Assembly (NCBI GenBank): GCA_002254845.1
Contig: NKPT01000003.1
Coordinates: forward strand, 62,001-126,000
Length of the DNA: 64,000 bases
Reading direction: 5' to 3'
From: Chloracidobacterium sp. CP2_5A
GTDB lineage: Bacteria > Acidobacteriota > Blastocatellia > Chloracidobacteriales > Chloracidobacteriaceae
Part shown: in pieces, positions 48,242-59,731 of the stretch
Layout: every line of letters begins with the position of its first letter
Position numbering within the stretch: position 1 is the stretch's first letter
Translations under genes and position numbers: made by a program
The notes under the pieces: generated by a model
What the model was told of the DNA's origin: nothing
Database searches by the model: none
What the model saw: the letters and a program-made list of their open reading frames with translations, nothing else

Positions 48242-48976
48242 ATGAAGCGCGGCGGTCAAGCGTTCAACGCTCAAATGGCTCAGCTTGAAAGCAAGCTGGG
48301 CCATTCGTTCGCGCGGCGCGAGCTGCTCGCGGAAGCCATCACGCATCGATCCTACGCCGCGGAACATCCGCCCGCCCCGCACAACGAGCGTCTGGAGTTT
48401 CTCGGCGACGCTGTGCTGGGTTTCATTCTCTGCGCGTGGCTCGTGGAACAGTTCCCAAGCGCCAGCGAGGGCGAGCTGGCCAAAGCCAAGGGGCACTTAG
48501 CGGCATCGGCTCAGTTAGCCCGCGCCGCGGAGCGCATTGGGCTTGGCGAAGCCCTGCGCATCGGACGCAATGAGGAGCAGCAGGGCGGTCGCCTCAAGCA
48601 AACCATTCTCGAAAACGCTTTTGAGGCCGTGGTCGCGGCGCTCTATCTCGACGGCGGCATCGCGGTCGCCACGCAGGCGACGCGAAAAATTTTCGCCGAG
48701 GATATCGCCGCGCTCGATTTTGCGCGCATCGCCGCGCTCGACGCCAAAACCGCGCTTCAGGACTGGCTGCGCCTCCATCGGCGGCCGCTGCCGAACTACG
48801 AGACCGTCGCGGTTGAAGGGCAGTCGCACCAGCCGACCTTTTACGTTACCGCCTCGATCGAGGGGCGCCTGCTTGGCGAAGGACGCGGCCCAAGTCGCAA
48901 AGCGGCGGAACAGGTCGCGGCGGACATGGCCCTGGCGCGGCTCAAGGCCGAGGCTGAAGCCGATGTCAGCCGCTAA
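48242..48976 (+). CDS. rnc: Ribonuclease III
   Basis: RNase III cleaves double-stranded RNA in rRNA and mRNA processing. The 244-residue product has the signature NERLEFLGDAVLGFILCAWL with catalytic acidic residues, a second acidic site in ENAFEAVVAALYLDGG, and a C-terminal double-stranded-RNA-binding domain (TALQDWLRLHRRPLPNYETV, ending RKAAEQVAADMALARL). Its end overlaps the next gene by 14 bp. Confidence 0.95.
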   Translation: MKRGGQAFNAQMAQLESKLGHSFARRELLAEAITHRSYAAEHPPAPHNERLEFLGDAVLGFILCAWLVEQFPSASEGELAKAKGHLAASAQLARAAERIGLGEALRIGRNEEQQGGRLKQTILENAFEAVVAALYLDGGIAVATQATRKIFAEDIAALDFARIAALDAKTALQDWLRLHRRPLPNYETVAVEGQSHQPTFYVTASIEGRLLGEGRGPSRKAAEQVAADMALARLKAEAEADVSR

Positions 48977-50270
48977 GCCACAGCCGGGTTCTTCGGCGTC
49001 GCGCCGCTGGCGGCGGCTGGCGCTGGTCGGGGCGGTCATCCCGCCGCTGTTGTTTTCGCTTCTCTTCGCCGCGCCGCGGCTGATTCCAAGCGGATGGCTC
49101 ATCCCTCGTCTAGAAAGCCTGCTGGGACAGGCGCTTAGCGCGCCGGTTCGCATCGCCAACGCGCAGGCGACGTCGTTTCTTCCGCTCACGGTTGCCATCC
49201 AAGATGTCACGCTGGGACAAAACCGACCCGACGACCGCCTTGCCGGCGTCATTCGCCGCGCCGAGTTTGGCATTGGCTGGCTTGATCTTTTCCGCCGTCG
49301 CCCGTCTTTCACCCACTTGACGGTGACCGAAGCCGATCTCCGGCTGGCGAGCGGCGCGGCGAGCGCGGCGGCGCGGCGCTTGTCTCAAGCCGAATCAGCG
49401 GTCATGACGCTGTGGGTCCGCGCCGACGCGCCAACCGGCAAAGCGGACGAGGCGCTCGCCATTGAGCGACTCCAGGTGCGAAACAGCCGGCTGCAGTGGA
49501 CGAATACCCCGCTCGCTTTTGAGCGCCTGGAAACGGAAGGGCGCGTCGCGGGGCGCGAAGTCGCGCTGGGGCGAACAACCGCCGCCTGGCTGGGCGGCGC
49601 GCTGGACGCTGCCGCCATCCGCCTAACCTTTGAGCCGGCGCGACTCGGCTTTGCCGTCACAGGGCGACTGGCGGACATCGCGGTTGAACAACTGACCAGT
49701 CCGCCGGAGAAGCCTGCCGCGGTTGGCGCAGGAACGTTTCGGCTGGACGTCACCGGACAGTACGCCTACGAGAAGCAAGCCTTTGAAGACCTCGGCGGCT
49801 CTGGCGACGCGGCGCTTCGCAACGGTCGCCTGACTCGCGTCCGACCGGGAACGATTGGGCGCGTGATGGAAGCGCCTTCGCTCCCGGCGCGGATTGGCGG
49901 CTTTGATCTGAGCCCGTTGCGCGAGCGATGGCTGGGCGCGCCATCGGCGCCGGCCGCGCCGCCGGCGGCCGACGAAGGGCTGGCGTTTCAGCAGTTGGCA
50001 TTTCGCTTCGCGCTGGAAGGAACGACCGTCAAGCTCAGCGGACTGACCTGCGATCTTGAGAAAGAGCGACAGGTCACGGGACAGGGGACGATTTCGCTGG
50101 CTGAGCGTCCCTCGCGGATTGACTTTGACCTCCAGTTTCCGCTGACGTTTCTGACCGGAGGCGGAACGCTGCCGCTGCTGGATGCGCTAGGCGAGCGACA
50201 GATCGTCCCCGTCCGCGTGACGGGAACTTTCGAGCGTCCGGTCATCGAAATTCTGGGCTTGCGAAGGTAA
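48963..50270 (+). CDS. AsmA-like membrane-anchored protein
   Basis: The 435-residue protein starts MSAAKPQPGSSAS with a single N-terminal membrane helix (about 17-38). A large periplasmic beta-rich domain follows, with AsmA/YhdP-like blocks (LTVAIQDVTLGQ, FERLETEGRVAGREVALG, then LSGLTCDLEKERQVTGQGTI). AsmA-like proteins move phospholipids or assist outer-membrane homeostasis. It begins inside the last codons of rnc (14-bp overlap), so the pair is translationally coupled, an unusual gene partner. Confidence 0.65.
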   Translation: MSAAKPQPGSSASRRWRRLALVGAVIPPLLFSLLFAAPRLIPSGWLIPRLESLLGQALSAPVRIANAQATSFLPLTVAIQDVTLGQNRPDDRLAGVIRRAEFGIGWLDLFRRRPSFTHLTVTEADLRLASGAASAAARRLSQAESAVMTLWVRADAPTGKADEALAIERLQVRNSRLQWTNTPLAFERLETEGRVAGREVALGRTTAAWLGGALDAAAIRLTFEPARLGFAVTGRLADIAVEQLTSPPEKPAAVGAGTFRLDVTGQYAYEKQAFEDLGGSGDAALRNGRLTRVRPGTIGRVMEAPSLPARIGGFDLSPLRERWLGAPSAPAAPPAADEGLAFQQLAFRFALEGTTVKLSGLTCDLEKERQVTGQGTISLAERPSRIDFDLQFPLTFLTGGGTLPLLDALGERQIVPVRVTGTFERPVIEILGLRR

Positions 50271-50276
50271 GCGCTT

Positions 50277-50900
50277 ATGCTTGACATCGCGCAGTTGCCG
50301 CCGGAAGCGTTTCGGCGCTGGGATGAAACGCCAGACGCCTGGTTTTACGCCGCGCCGCGCTTCGTCACGCACATTGACGCCGGAGCGATAGCCGCGGTCA
50401 CGCAGCTTTACCGCGAGCTTTTCCCGCCCGGCGGCGGCATTCTGGATGTCTGCTCAAGCTGGGTCAGCCATTTGCCCGAGGAAGTCGGCTATCGCGAGGT
50501 GGTCGGGATTGGGATGAACGCCGCCGAACTCGCCGCCAATCCGCGCTTGACCCGGCGGCTCGTTCACGACCTGAACGCCGACCCGCGGCTACCCCTTGCG
50601 GATGCCAGCCTGGACGCCGCGGGACTGTGCGTCTCGGTGGATTACCTGACCAATCCGGTCGCCGTCCTGCGCGACATCGGGCGCGTTTTGCGTCCCGGCG
50701 GGCCGCTCGTCATCACGTTTTCCAACCGCTGCTTTCCGACCAAGGCCATCGCCATCTGGCTAACGCTTAACGACCCTCAACGCTGCCGGCTGGTTGAAGG
50801 GTGCCTTCAAGCGGCTGGCCTCTGGCGCGACATCCAGACGCTTGACCGCAGCCCCGGCGGGGGCGATCCGCTCTATGCCGTGGTCGGGAGGCGCGCATGA
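50277..50900 (+). CDS. SAM-dependent methyltransferase-like protein
   Basis: The 207-residue protein has a Rossmann-type methyltransferase pattern: GGGILDVCSSWVSHLP (about 51-66), VVGIGMNAAELAANPRL, the acidic DLNADPRLPLADASLDAAG stretch, DIGRVLRPGGPLVITFSNRC. The glycine-rich motif I (LDVCSSWVSH) lacks the usual G-x-G. It may therefore bind S-adenosylmethionine atypically or not methylate. It overlaps the epimerase gene by ATGA. Confidence 0.7.
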   Translation: MLDIAQLPPEAFRRWDETPDAWFYAAPRFVTHIDAGAIAAVTQLYRELFPPGGGILDVCSSWVSHLPEEVGYREVVGIGMNAAELAANPRLTRRLVHDLNADPRLPLADASLDAAGLCVSVDYLTNPVAVLRDIGRVLRPGGPLVITFSNRCFPTKAIAIWLTLNDPQRCRLVEGCLQAAGLWRDIQTLDRSPGGGDPLYAVVGRRA

Positions 50901-51829
50901 GCGTCCGCTGTCTTGTCACCGGCGGCGCGGGCTTCATCGGAAGCCACATCGCGGAACGGCTCGTCCGCGACGGCCATCGAGTGCGCGTCGTGGACAACCT
51001 CAGCACCGGCTTCCGACTTAACCTGGCGGCTGTCGCTCAGGATATTGAGTTCATCGAGGGCGCGCTCGAGGATCCGGCGGTGGCGGCGCGCGCCGTCGCG
51101 GGCGTCGAGGCGGTGTTTCATCAGGCGGCGCTGCCGAGCGTGCCGCGCTCGGTGCTGAACCCGTTCGCCTCGCAGCGGTGCGGCGAAGTGGCGACGCTGA
51201 CGCTGCTTCATGCGGCGGCGCGCGCCGGCGCGCGCCGCGTCATTTACGCCTCATCATCGAGCGTTTATGGCGACACGCCGACGCTGCCCAAGGTCGAGAC
51301 GATGCCGCCCCGTCCGCTCAGCCCCTACGCGGCGACCAAGCTGGCGGGCGAAGGGTACATGGCGGCTTATGCGGCGTTGTCCGGCATGGAGACGCTGTGC
51401 TTGCGTTACTTCAATGTCTTCGGTCCGCGGCAGGACCCGACCAATCAGTACGCCGGCGTCATCGCCAAGTTTGTCGCCGTCATGGCGAGCGGCCAGCACC
51501 CAACCATTTACGGCGACGGAACGGCGACGCGCGATTTTACGCCCGTCGCCAACGTGGTGGCGGCCAATCTGTTGGCCATGACGGCCTCTGGGCGCTTTCA
51601 AGGCGATGTGTTCAACATCGCCTGCGGTCGCCGGATCTCAATCGCCCTCCTGGTGGAACAGCTCAACCGGTTGCTCGGAACCAGCCTTGAGCCAAGGCAC
51701 GCCCCGCCCCGGCCGGGCGATATCGCCCATTCGCTGGCCAATATTGACAAGGCCCAGCGCGTTCTGGGCTATGACCCGACCGTGACGTTTGAAGATGGGC
51801 TAAGCGAGTTGGTCGCTACGCATCGTTGA
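50897..51829 (+). CDS. NAD-dependent sugar-nucleotide epimerase (extended SDR)
   Basis: The 310-residue enzyme has the NAD-binding motif VTGGAGFIGSHIAERL and the YAATKLAGE catalytic Tyr-x3-Lys of extended short-chain dehydrogenases. It shows S-S-S-V-Y-G upstream and NVFGPRQDP, RDFTPVANVV downstream, as in UDP-glucose/UDP-GlcNAc 4-epimerases. The exact sugar is not determinable. It overlaps the preceding methyltransferase gene (ATGA) and runs 14 bp into the convergent diiron gene. Confidence 0.85.
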   Translation: MSVRCLVTGGAGFIGSHIAERLVRDGHRVRVVDNLSTGFRLNLAAVAQDIEFIEGALEDPAVAARAVAGVEAVFHQAALPSVPRSVLNPFASQRCGEVATLTLLHAAARAGARRVIYASSSSVYGDTPTLPKVETMPPRPLSPYAATKLAGEGYMAAYAALSGMETLCLRYFNVFGPRQDPTNQYAGVIAKFVAVMASGQHPTIYGDGTATRDFTPVANVVAANLLAMTASGRFQGDVFNIACGRRISIALLVEQLNRLLGTSLEPRHAPPRPGDIAHSLANIDKAQRVLGYDPTVTFEDGLSELVATHR

Positions 51830-52994
51830 GCAGATCCTGCGCCGTCAGCTCCGGCGCGGCGCGCTCGTTTTCAAAGGCCAGCAAACCGAGTTGGGCGTAA
51901 TGGGGGCGAATGCGGTCGCTGAGCAAGCCAATCCGTTTCAGATTGGGGACGATGCGCCGGAACATCGTGCGCCGGAACATCGCCATCATGTCCGAATGCA
52001 GCACCAGTCGGTTCCATTGCGACCGGCGAATCCGGTGGGCGAAATGCTCGTCGTAGATTTCGTGCAGCAGAAAGCGATTGCGCAGCAGCACGGCCATTTC
52101 AAAAGCCCAGTCCTCGCGATCGCGGCGCTCGCGCTCGCTGACTTCCTTCAGGTAGAACTCGCCCAGCGCGAGGACGCCGAAGTGCACATGCCGGGCTTCA
52201 TCGGTGATGACCATCTTGAGCAAGTCGCGCAGCAGCGGCTCGCCCGAAAGCTGACGCAGCGTCGTGAACGCCCCCAGCGCCAGACCCTCGATCATGATCT
52301 GCATCCCCAAAAACTTCACATCCCAGCGCGAATCCGTCATGAGGGCGTCAATGACGACGTAGAGGTTGTCGTTGATGTCGTAGAGTTTTTCGAGTTTCGT
52401 CGTCAGGTAGGCATGAAACGCCTCGACGTGGCGGCTTTCATCCATCACCTGCGTCCCGCCGTAAAGCTTGGCGTCTAGCCACGGCACGGCCGTGGTCGTC
52501 AACGCGGCGGCGTAGAGCGCTCCCTGCTCGCCATGCAGAAACTGGCTCAAAAGCCAACTGGTCAGGGCGTGAACCTGCGCGCGGCGCTCCCGCTCGGTCA
52601 GCTTCGCCCACAGCGGCAGCCAGTATGCCGGATGAAACTTCTCAGGGAGCAACTCAACCGTCGGGTCATGAGGGTCAACTGACTGGTTCCAGTTTAGGTC
52701 AGCGGTCGCATTCCACTGCGCGGCTTTGGCGGCTTCCGCGAGCCGTCGAATTTCGGGCTGATTGCGCTCGTAGCGCCAGTCAAAATTGGCCGGATAGCCA
52801 ACCGGCAGGGCGGTGGCGCCTGCGCGCTTACCGCGCTTCTGAATGAGGCCGCGGTAGGCCGGACCGAGCAGACCGGCCAAGACGCGCACATTCCCGTTAG
52901 CGGTCGCTTGACAAAGCAGCGATCCCTGTTGAACAAGGGCGTCCAGCTCGGACAAAACGCGCTCTCGCGTGGGCAGACGAAGCATAAACAGCAT
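51816..52994 (-). CDS. Ferritin-like diiron protein (AurF-type)
   Basis: The 392-residue protein shows diiron-ligand pairs in the ferritin-like pattern: Glu in FLHGEQGALYAA, E-x2-H in MDESRHVEAFHAY, Glu in IEGLALGAF, and E-x2-H in TDEARHVHFGV. The closest known type is the p-aminobenzoate N-oxygenase AurF group and related oxygenases, but the substrate is unknown. It converges with the epimerase gene, overlapping it by 14 bp. The C-terminal part contains a 15-bp in-frame tandem duplication. Confidence 0.75.
   Translation of the reverse strand: MLFMLRLPTRERVLSELDALVQQGSLLCQATANGNVRVLAGLLGPAYRGLIQKRGKRAGATALPVGYPANFDWRYERNQPEIRRLAEAAKAAQWNATADLNWNQSVDPHDPTVELLPEKFHPAYWLPLWAKLTERERRAQVHALTSWLLSQFLHGEQGALYAAALTTTAVPWLDAKLYGGTQVMDESRHVEAFHAYLTTKLEKLYDINDNLYVVIDALMTDSRWDVKFLGMQIMIEGLALGAFTTLRQLSGEPLLRDLLKMVITDEARHVHFGVLALGEFYLKEVSERERRDREDWAFEMAVLLRNRFLLHEIYDEHFAHRIRRSQWNRLVLHSDMMAMFRRTMFRRIVPNLKRIGLLSDRIRPHYAQLGLLAFENERAAPELTAQDLLNDA
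51953..51982. repeat. 15-bp in-frame tandem duplication within the diiron gene
   Basis: TGCGCCGGAACATCG occurs twice, adding five residues so that the protein reads MFRRTMFRRIV. As the unit is a multiple of three the frame is kept. Confidence 0.85.
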
Positions 52995-53087
52995 GCCTCC
53001 TCATGGCGGACGGTGGTGACGGGGGTCGCGTCACGCTTCCCGCAGCGTACCCCCGCGGAACGCGCCTGAAAAGCGCTCTACGCCCGC

Positions 53088-53113
53088 TGTAGCCCAAAGT
53101 TGTAGCCCAAAGT
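53088..53113. repeat. 13-bp perfect tandem duplication
   Basis: TGTAGCCCAAAGT is duplicated head to tail, with a shortened third copy (GCCCAAAG) directly downstream. Confidence 0.85.
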
Positions 53114-53271
53114 GGCCCAAAGCCGGGTCTTGCCGGACAGCGACAACCTATCGCGCGCTCAAGAACCTGAAACCAGACTCAAAATTTCCCAACTGGCCCT
53201 GCGCGGCAAGGCAACTTGGATGAAGAGCGAGAACGCCGCCGCTTGGCGTCCCCGCGGCTTGCGCCGCTCGC

Positions 53272-53664
53272 TTGAGCGCGAGCGTCCGTCATTTTCCTTC
53301 CTTGAGGCAGGGGCGCCACGATATTCGCGGGCTTGCGTTCCTGAGCGAAGAGGGCCACGTCGTCGCCACGCCGGCGCGCCCGCCGATTGCCGATCCGGAC
53401 GCCCTGCCCCCGGACTGGAGCGTATTGGACTGGCGCCAGTCCAGCGACATTCCGCTCAATGCCCCGCGTCGCTGCGCCGAACTTCGCGCGCGACTGGCCG
53501 CTCGCCTGTCGGCTCTGTTCGCAGCGGAAGCTCTGGCGCAAGCGCCGCGCGCGCTCGACTCAGCCTTCGGGGCGGCTTATTGCCGGCGACCTCAGGGACG
53601 GAGGCCGCTAGAGCTTGGCGGCGGAGCTGGAGCGCGGGCCGTTTCGGTTGGACAATCCGACTAG
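53272..53664 (+). pseudogene. Possible gene remnant of unknown function
   Basis: The frame from the TTG at 53272 reads 130 residues. Its central part (HDIRGLAFLSEEG, RPPIADPDALPPDW, then LNAPRRCAELRARLAA) has codon choice like the real genes around it. The first 17 and the last 30 codons look random and no ribosome site is seen. It could be the eroded remainder of a former gene or a short true gene. I recognise no homologue. Confidence 0.3.
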
Positions 53665-53746
53665 CCGAAGGCGGCGCAACCGGTTAGACTCCCCGCCTTC
53701 TCAGCCCCAGGTCGCTTCGCGCGCCCCCGCGGCGCTGTCTTCCCTC

Positions 53747-57445
<3,699 letters not shown>

Positions 57446-57483
57446 AGCTTTCTCGCGCGGCCTTTTCCAGCGCCTGTTCGGGC

Positions 57484-57510
57484 GGCGGCGCAAGCCTGGC
57501 TGGCGCCGCC
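57484..57510 (+). terminator. GC-rich hairpin after metH
   Basis: GGCGGCGC (57484-57491) pairs with GCGCCGCC (57503-57510), 38 nt after the metH stop. The downstream sequence lacks a T-run, so termination is only suggested. Confidence 0.35.
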
Positions 57511-57601
57511 GGCATAGCCTTGCCTGCCGCGCGCGAGCTGCGGCGCCCAGGAGCGACCCGATGACGACGCCCGGTCCGAATTCTTTTCCCTAGGAAACGC
57601 T

Positions 57602-58651
57602 ATGGTTCACCGACTGCTGGCTCGCGGCGTCAACTGGGTTGGCGACAGCATCATGACTTTGCCCGCCCTGCGCGAGCTGCGGCGCGTCTTCCCGGACGCG
57701 CGCCTGACGCTGATGGCGCGGCCGTGGGTCGCCGATCTCTTCGCGGATACGCCGTTGGCCGACGACCTGCTGCTTTACGACAGCCGCGAGGAATCTTTCC
57801 TTTCCGGCGTCGCCAAGCTGCGCGCCCGCCGCTTTGACGCCGCCATTCTCTTCCAAAACGCTTTCGAGTCCGCCGCCCTCGCCTTTGCGGCGCGCATTCC
57901 GCGCCGCATCGGCTTCGCCACCGAAGCGCGCCGGTGGCTCCTGACGGAGGCTGTTCCCATCACGCCGGCGACGCGCCGCAAGCATCAGATTTACTACTAC
58001 CTCGATCTGGTGGCGCAGCTGGAAGCCCGCCTGACCGGAACAACCCAGGTCAACTATGAAGCCCTCGACTATCGTCTTCCGGTCGCGCCGTCCGCTGTCG
58101 CCGCGCTCGACGCCAAGCTCCCCAACCTGGGGCAAAGCGCCCGTCCGGTCGCCGTCGTCCCCGGCGCGGTCAACAGCCGCGCCAAGCAGTGGGCGCCGAC
58201 GTCGTTTACGGACTTGCTCGACCGCCTAGCCGACCATGCCGACCTGGAGCTGTTTCTGGTCGGCGCGCCCGACGAGCGCCCGCTGTGCGAGTCCATCCGC
58301 CAGGCGATGCGCCGCCCCGCGCGGGCGACCGTCCTGGCCGGCGCGCTCTCGCTCCGCGAGAGCGTGGCGTTTTTATCGCGCTGCGCCGCGGTCATTAGCA
58401 ATGATACCGGGCCGGCCTACATTGCGGCGGCGCTCGACCGTCCCCTGGTAACCATCTTCGGCCCGACCGATCCCGATCAGATTTCGCCCTTTTCGCCGAC
58501 CGCGCGGATTGTCCGCAAGCTCGTTCCCTGCGCGCCCTGCCTGCTCAAGGAATGCCCGATTGACCACCGCTGCCTGGCCGGCGTGACGCCGGAAACCGTA
58601 TATCAAGCCGCCTGTCGCGCCCTCGGCTTCACAAAAGCCTTGCCAACCTGA
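57602..58651 (+). CDS. waaF: ADP-heptose:LPS heptosyltransferase II (GT9)
   Basis: The 349-residue enzyme transfers L-glycero-D-manno-heptose to the LPS inner core. It has the WaaF pattern: N-terminal LLARGVNWVGDSIMTLPALR, VVPGAVNSRAKQWAPTSFTD, then VISNDTGPAYIAAALDRPLVTIFG and CAPCLLKECPIDHRCLAGVT. It lies 156 bp after metH with a clear AGGAAA upstream of the ATG. Its presence argues for an LPS-bearing outer membrane. Confidence 0.9.
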   Translation: MVHRLLARGVNWVGDSIMTLPALRELRRVFPDARLTLMARPWVADLFADTPLADDLLLYDSREESFLSGVAKLRARRFDAAILFQNAFESAALAFAARIPRRIGFATEARRWLLTEAVPITPATRRKHQIYYYLDLVAQLEARLTGTTQVNYEALDYRLPVAPSAVAALDAKLPNLGQSARPVAVVPGAVNSRAKQWAPTSFTDLLDRLADHADLELFLVGAPDERPLCESIRQAMRRPARATVLAGALSLRESVAFLSRCAAVISNDTGPAYIAAALDRPLVTIFGPTDPDQISPFSPTARIVRKLVPCAPCLLKECPIDHRCLAGVTPETVYQAACRALGFTKALPT

Positions 58652-58669
58652 CGGCAAACAAGCTAAGGT
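58640..58669 (+). promoter_or_regulatory. Candidate promoter of the aroF-trpEG leader
   Basis: TTGCCA (58640-58645), an 18-nt spacer and TAAGGT (58664-58669) would start RNA near 58676, giving a 25-nt untranslated lead before the leader peptide. The -35 overlaps the waaF 3' end. Confidence 0.4.
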
Positions 58670-58700
58670 CGCGCCCAGTTTTTCCTCTTTCGTCGTTTTT

Positions 58701-58799
58701 ATGCACGCGCGCAGCTTTACGTTTAGCGGCTATTGGTACTGGCGGAGCCCCTCCGGGAAGGCTTCGACCGGCCGGCCGGCGCGCGCGATTGACCACTGA
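58701..58799 (+). CDS. Aromatic-amino-acid-rich leader peptide
   Basis: A 32-codon open frame starts at ATG 58701 and ends TGA 58797-58799. Residues 6-14 read FTFSGYWYW: two Phe, two Tyr and two Trp codons in nine. Such clusters make a ribosome stall when aromatic aminoacyl-tRNA is short, the basis of trp- and phe-type attenuation. A strong intrinsic terminator lies 26 bp downstream and aroF begins at 58901. The sequence 58739-58748, covering the second Trp codon, can pair perfectly over 10 bp with 58806-58815. No clear Shine-Dalgarno site precedes the ATG, and expression is unproven. Confidence 0.7.
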   Translation: MHARSFTFSGYWYWRSPSGKASTGRPARAIDH

Positions 58800-58824
58800 G
58801 CCAACGCTCCGCCAGCTTTTTTAG

Positions 58825-58869
58825 AGCCGCCGACCTTCCCAAGCTAGGAGGTCGGCGGCTTTGTTTTTG
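58825..58869 (+). terminator. Intrinsic terminator, probable attenuator
   Basis: AGCCGCCGACCT (58825-58836) and AGGTCGGCGGCT (58849-58860) form a perfect 12-bp stem, followed by TTTGTTTTT. It lies 31-76 nt upstream of aroF. No promoter can fit well between it and the aroF start, so transcripts must read through it. GGGAAGG (58755-58761), just after the Trp codons, can pair with CCTTCCC (58834-58840), which overlaps the 5' terminator arm and is a possible antiterminator. Confidence 0.8.
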
Positions 58870-58900
58870 GTCATTTTTTCAACCGTGAGGAAACGCCACG

Positions 58901-59731
58901 ATGCTTGCTCGCCGAAGCTCTCCGTCGCATCACACAACCGTCGCCATCGCGGGCGTCCCCGTTGGGGAGCAGCCGCTTGTTCTCATTGCCGGCCCCTGCG
59001 CCGCCGAATCCGAAGCTCAACTTTGCGCCGTCGCGGAGTCGCTCGCATCGCTTGGCGTTCGCCTGCTGCGCGCCGGCGTCTACAAGCCGCGCACCTCGCC
59101 CTATAGCTTTCAGGGCTTGCAGGATGAAGGGCTTGAGCTGCTCGGCAGCGTGAAGCGGGCGTACGGCCTAGGCGTAGTCAGCGAGGTAATGTCGGTCGCC
59201 CAGCTCGAAAGCGCCTACGAAGTGTTTGACTGCTTTCAGGTCGGCTCGCGCAACATGCAGAACTTCGAGCTGCTGAAAGCTCTGGGGCAGGCGCGCAAGC
59301 CAGTTCTTCTCAAGCGCGGGCTGGCCGCGACCATCGAGGAATTCCTCGGCGCGGCGGAATACATCCTCGCGGGGGGCAACGCGCAGGTCATCCTCTGCGA
59401 GCGCGGGATTCGGAGCTTCGACCCGGCGACGCGCAACGTTCTGGACCTTGGCGCGGTCGCGCTGCTCAAGCGCCTGACGCACCTGCCGGTCATCGTCGAT
59501 CCAAGTCATGCCACCGGACGCCGCGACTTGGTGCTGCCGGCGGCGCGGGCGGCGGTCGCCGTCGGCGCCGACGGTCTCATCGTGGAATGCCATCCCGCGC
59601 CGGAACAGTCGGTTTCGGACGCGGCGCAGGCGCTGTCGCTGGATGATCTGGCGCAGCTTGTCGCCGAAACGGCGGCCGTCGCGCAAGCCGTGGGACGCCG
59701 ACTGCCTTACCCGATGGAGCGCGCGGCATGA
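58901..59731 (+). CDS. aroF: 3-deoxy-7-phosphoheptulonate synthase, type I-beta (DAHP synthase)
   Basis: The 276-residue enzyme joins phosphoenolpyruvate and erythrose-4-phosphate in the first shikimate step. It has [77 protein letters not shown] and [19 protein letters not shown]. It is the short form without a chorismate-mutase or ACT domain. Located first in the aroF-trpE-trpG operon, behind the leader-peptide attenuator; its stop overlaps trpE (ATGA). Confidence 0.95.
   Translation: MLARRSSPSHHTTVAIAGVPVGEQPLVLIAGPCAAESEAQLCAVAESLASLGVRLLRAGVYKPRTSPYSFQGLQDEGLELLGSVKRAYGLGVVSEVMSVAQLESAYEVFDCFQVGSRNMQNFELLKALGQARKPVLLKRGLAATIEEFLGAAEYILAGGNAQVILCERGIRSFDPATRNVLDLGAVALLKRLTHLPVIVDPSHATGRRDLVLPAARAAVAVGADGLIVECHPAPEQSVSDAAQALSLDDLAQLVAETAAVAQAVGRRLPYPMERAA

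Larger units (their letters stand above)
52995..53746. other. 750-bp gap upstream of metH
   Basis: Holds a 13-bp tandem duplication and one open frame with coding-like codon usage (listed separately), but no confident gene. I looked for a cobalamin riboswitch B12 box and did not find one. Confidence 0.4.

Noticed and set aside
53000-53746. Cobalamin riboswitch upstream of metH
   Set aside because: I looked for a B12 box and the expected conserved helices and found none.
58825-58869. Plain terminator of waaF
   Set aside because: It lies 170 bp beyond waaF, after the aromatic leader peptide, and no promoter fits between it and aroF, so attenuation explains it better.
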